DNA of 7,405 nucleotides from Bifidobacteriaceae bacterium (GTDB lineage: Bacteria > Actinomycetota > Actinomycetes > Actinomycetales > WQXJ01). The stretch covers positions 1-7,405 of the forward strand of contig JAISBQ010000396.1 of NCBI GenBank assembly GCA_031266115.1, in the 5' to 3' direction. Position numbers and translations under genes: made by a program. A model generated the notes under the pieces. The model worked only from the letters and a program-made list of their open reading frames with translations, had not been told where the DNA came from and made no database searches. Positions 7,108-7,405 of this stretch are shown piece by piece (within the stretch, counting starts at the first letter, position 1; each line of letters starts with the position of its first letter).

Positions 7108-7117
7108 CGCGGAGGAC
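7101..7117 (-). repeat. Hairpin covering the dnaE2 Shine-Dalgarno
   Basis: The minus-strand arms GTCCTCC (7117-7111) and GGAGGAC (7107-7101) form a perfect 7-bp stem around a 3-nt loop GCG. It starts 9 nt upstream of the dnaE2 ATG and its 3' arm contains the GGAGG. Its core is a one-base-shorter version of the palindrome at 7131-7154. Confidence 0.6.
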
Positions 7118-7130
7118 CGGCCAATGGGAC

Positions 7131-7154
7131 GCCGGCCTCCCGCGGGAGGCCGGC
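7131..7154. repeat. 24-bp perfect palindrome between imuB and dnaE2
   Basis: GCCGGCCTCC, CGCG, GGAGGCCGGC: the whole 24 bp equal their own reverse complement, giving a 10-bp stem with a CGCG tetraloop in RNA. It begins 21 nt downstream of the imuB stop. There is no U-run after it, so it is not a typical intrinsic terminator. It could be an mRNA-processing or stability element, a binding site for a dimeric protein, or one half of an RNA switch with the hairpin at 7101-7117. Confidence 0.7.
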
Positions 7155-7175
7155 CGGCGAGTTCCGCGCGTGCCC

Positions 7176-7405
7176 TCAGTCATAGATTCCCTCCACTGTC
7201 CATCTGCCACCCTCAACCGCGAGTAGCAACCCCCGGCCGGCGAACTGCCCACGCCCTTGCCCCACCTGCACTTGAATGAATGCTCGCCGCCTGCCGTCCG
7301 GACTCCACCACCGCTCGATCACCGGCCACGGGCCCGCCCATCCGACAATTCGCCCCTCACGGACATCCCCGATGCCGGGATGGGAAGCTACGTGTTGAGC
7401 GTCGT
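7176..7405 (-). CDS. imuB: ImuB, Y-family-like mutasome adaptor, C-terminal fragment
   Basis: Only the last 75 residues are in the window; the gene runs off the right edge, with the first complete codon at 7403-7401. The fragment reads GRIVGWAGPWPVIERWW, then FIQVQVGQGRG, GLLLAVEGGRW and the terminal VEGIYD. This is the pattern of the C-terminal tail of ImuB (a DinB-related, catalytically inactive Y-family homologue) that sits beside dnaE2 in actinobacteria. ImuB bridges DnaE2 and ImuA' to the beta clamp in SOS mutagenesis, and its C-terminal region is the part used for partner contacts. It is on the same strand as dnaE2, 84 nt upstream of its ATG, consistent with an imuA'-imuB-dnaE2 operon; any LexA site would lie upstream, outside the window. 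An active Y-family polymerase cannot be excluded, because the catalytic part is not visible. Confidence 0.82.
   Translation of the reverse strand, partial: DAQHVASHPGIGDVREGRIVGWAGPWPVIERWWSPDGRRRAFIQVQVGQGRGQFAGRGLLLAVEGGRWTVEGIYD

Noticed and set aside
7092..7124. TTG start of dnaE2 at 7124
   Set aside because: It adds 11 residues encoded by the hairpin, and no Shine-Dalgarno fits it. The ATG at 7091 leads directly into the conserved PHP N terminus.

Overview
The window looks like chromosomal DNA of a high-GC actinobacterium. GC is about 65-70% in most hand-counted blocks, GTG starts are used, Shine-Dalgarno sites are GGAGG, and an ImuB-DnaE2 mutasome pair typical of Actinobacteria is present. 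I cannot fix the genus. No RNA gene, CRISPR array or insertion sequence was seen.

Left part (1-1800): the 3' part of a PLP-dependent C-S lyase/aminotransferase (PatB/MalY type) reads rightward off the left edge. It converges on a RarD-type EamA/DMT permease on the minus strand, with a 101-bp gap that holds an 11-bp direct repeat.

Middle (1797-3955): the rarD-like gene is the second gene of a tight minus-strand operon. The first gene is a close relative of E. coli YihS, an aldose-ketose isomerase acting on sulfoquinovose or mannose-type sugars. The two genes overlap by GTGA, so translation is probably coupled and a sugar isomerase is paired with a small-molecule permease. A 134-bp divergent region with a 7-bp inverted repeat separates the isomerase gene from a rightward gene for an SRPBCC-like protein. 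That protein's last ~34 codons run antisense into the 3' end of dnaE2.

Right part (3852-7405): dnaE2, an error-prone DNA polymerase III alpha subunit, is complete at 1079 aa. Upstream on the same strand is the 3' end of imuB, the Y-family-like clamp adaptor of the same SOS mutasome. The 84-nt gap between them holds a 24-bp perfect palindrome and a second hairpin covering the dnaE2 ribosome-binding site. Their arms can also pair with each other, so mutually exclusive RNA folds are possible. Inside dnaE2, the segment encoding the polymerase core is clearly lower in GC than the flanking PHP and C-terminal segments.

The best candidates for something undescribed are the imuB-dnaE2 intercistronic RNA structure and the compositional mosaic within dnaE2. 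The rest is recognisable housekeeping or accessory metabolism.
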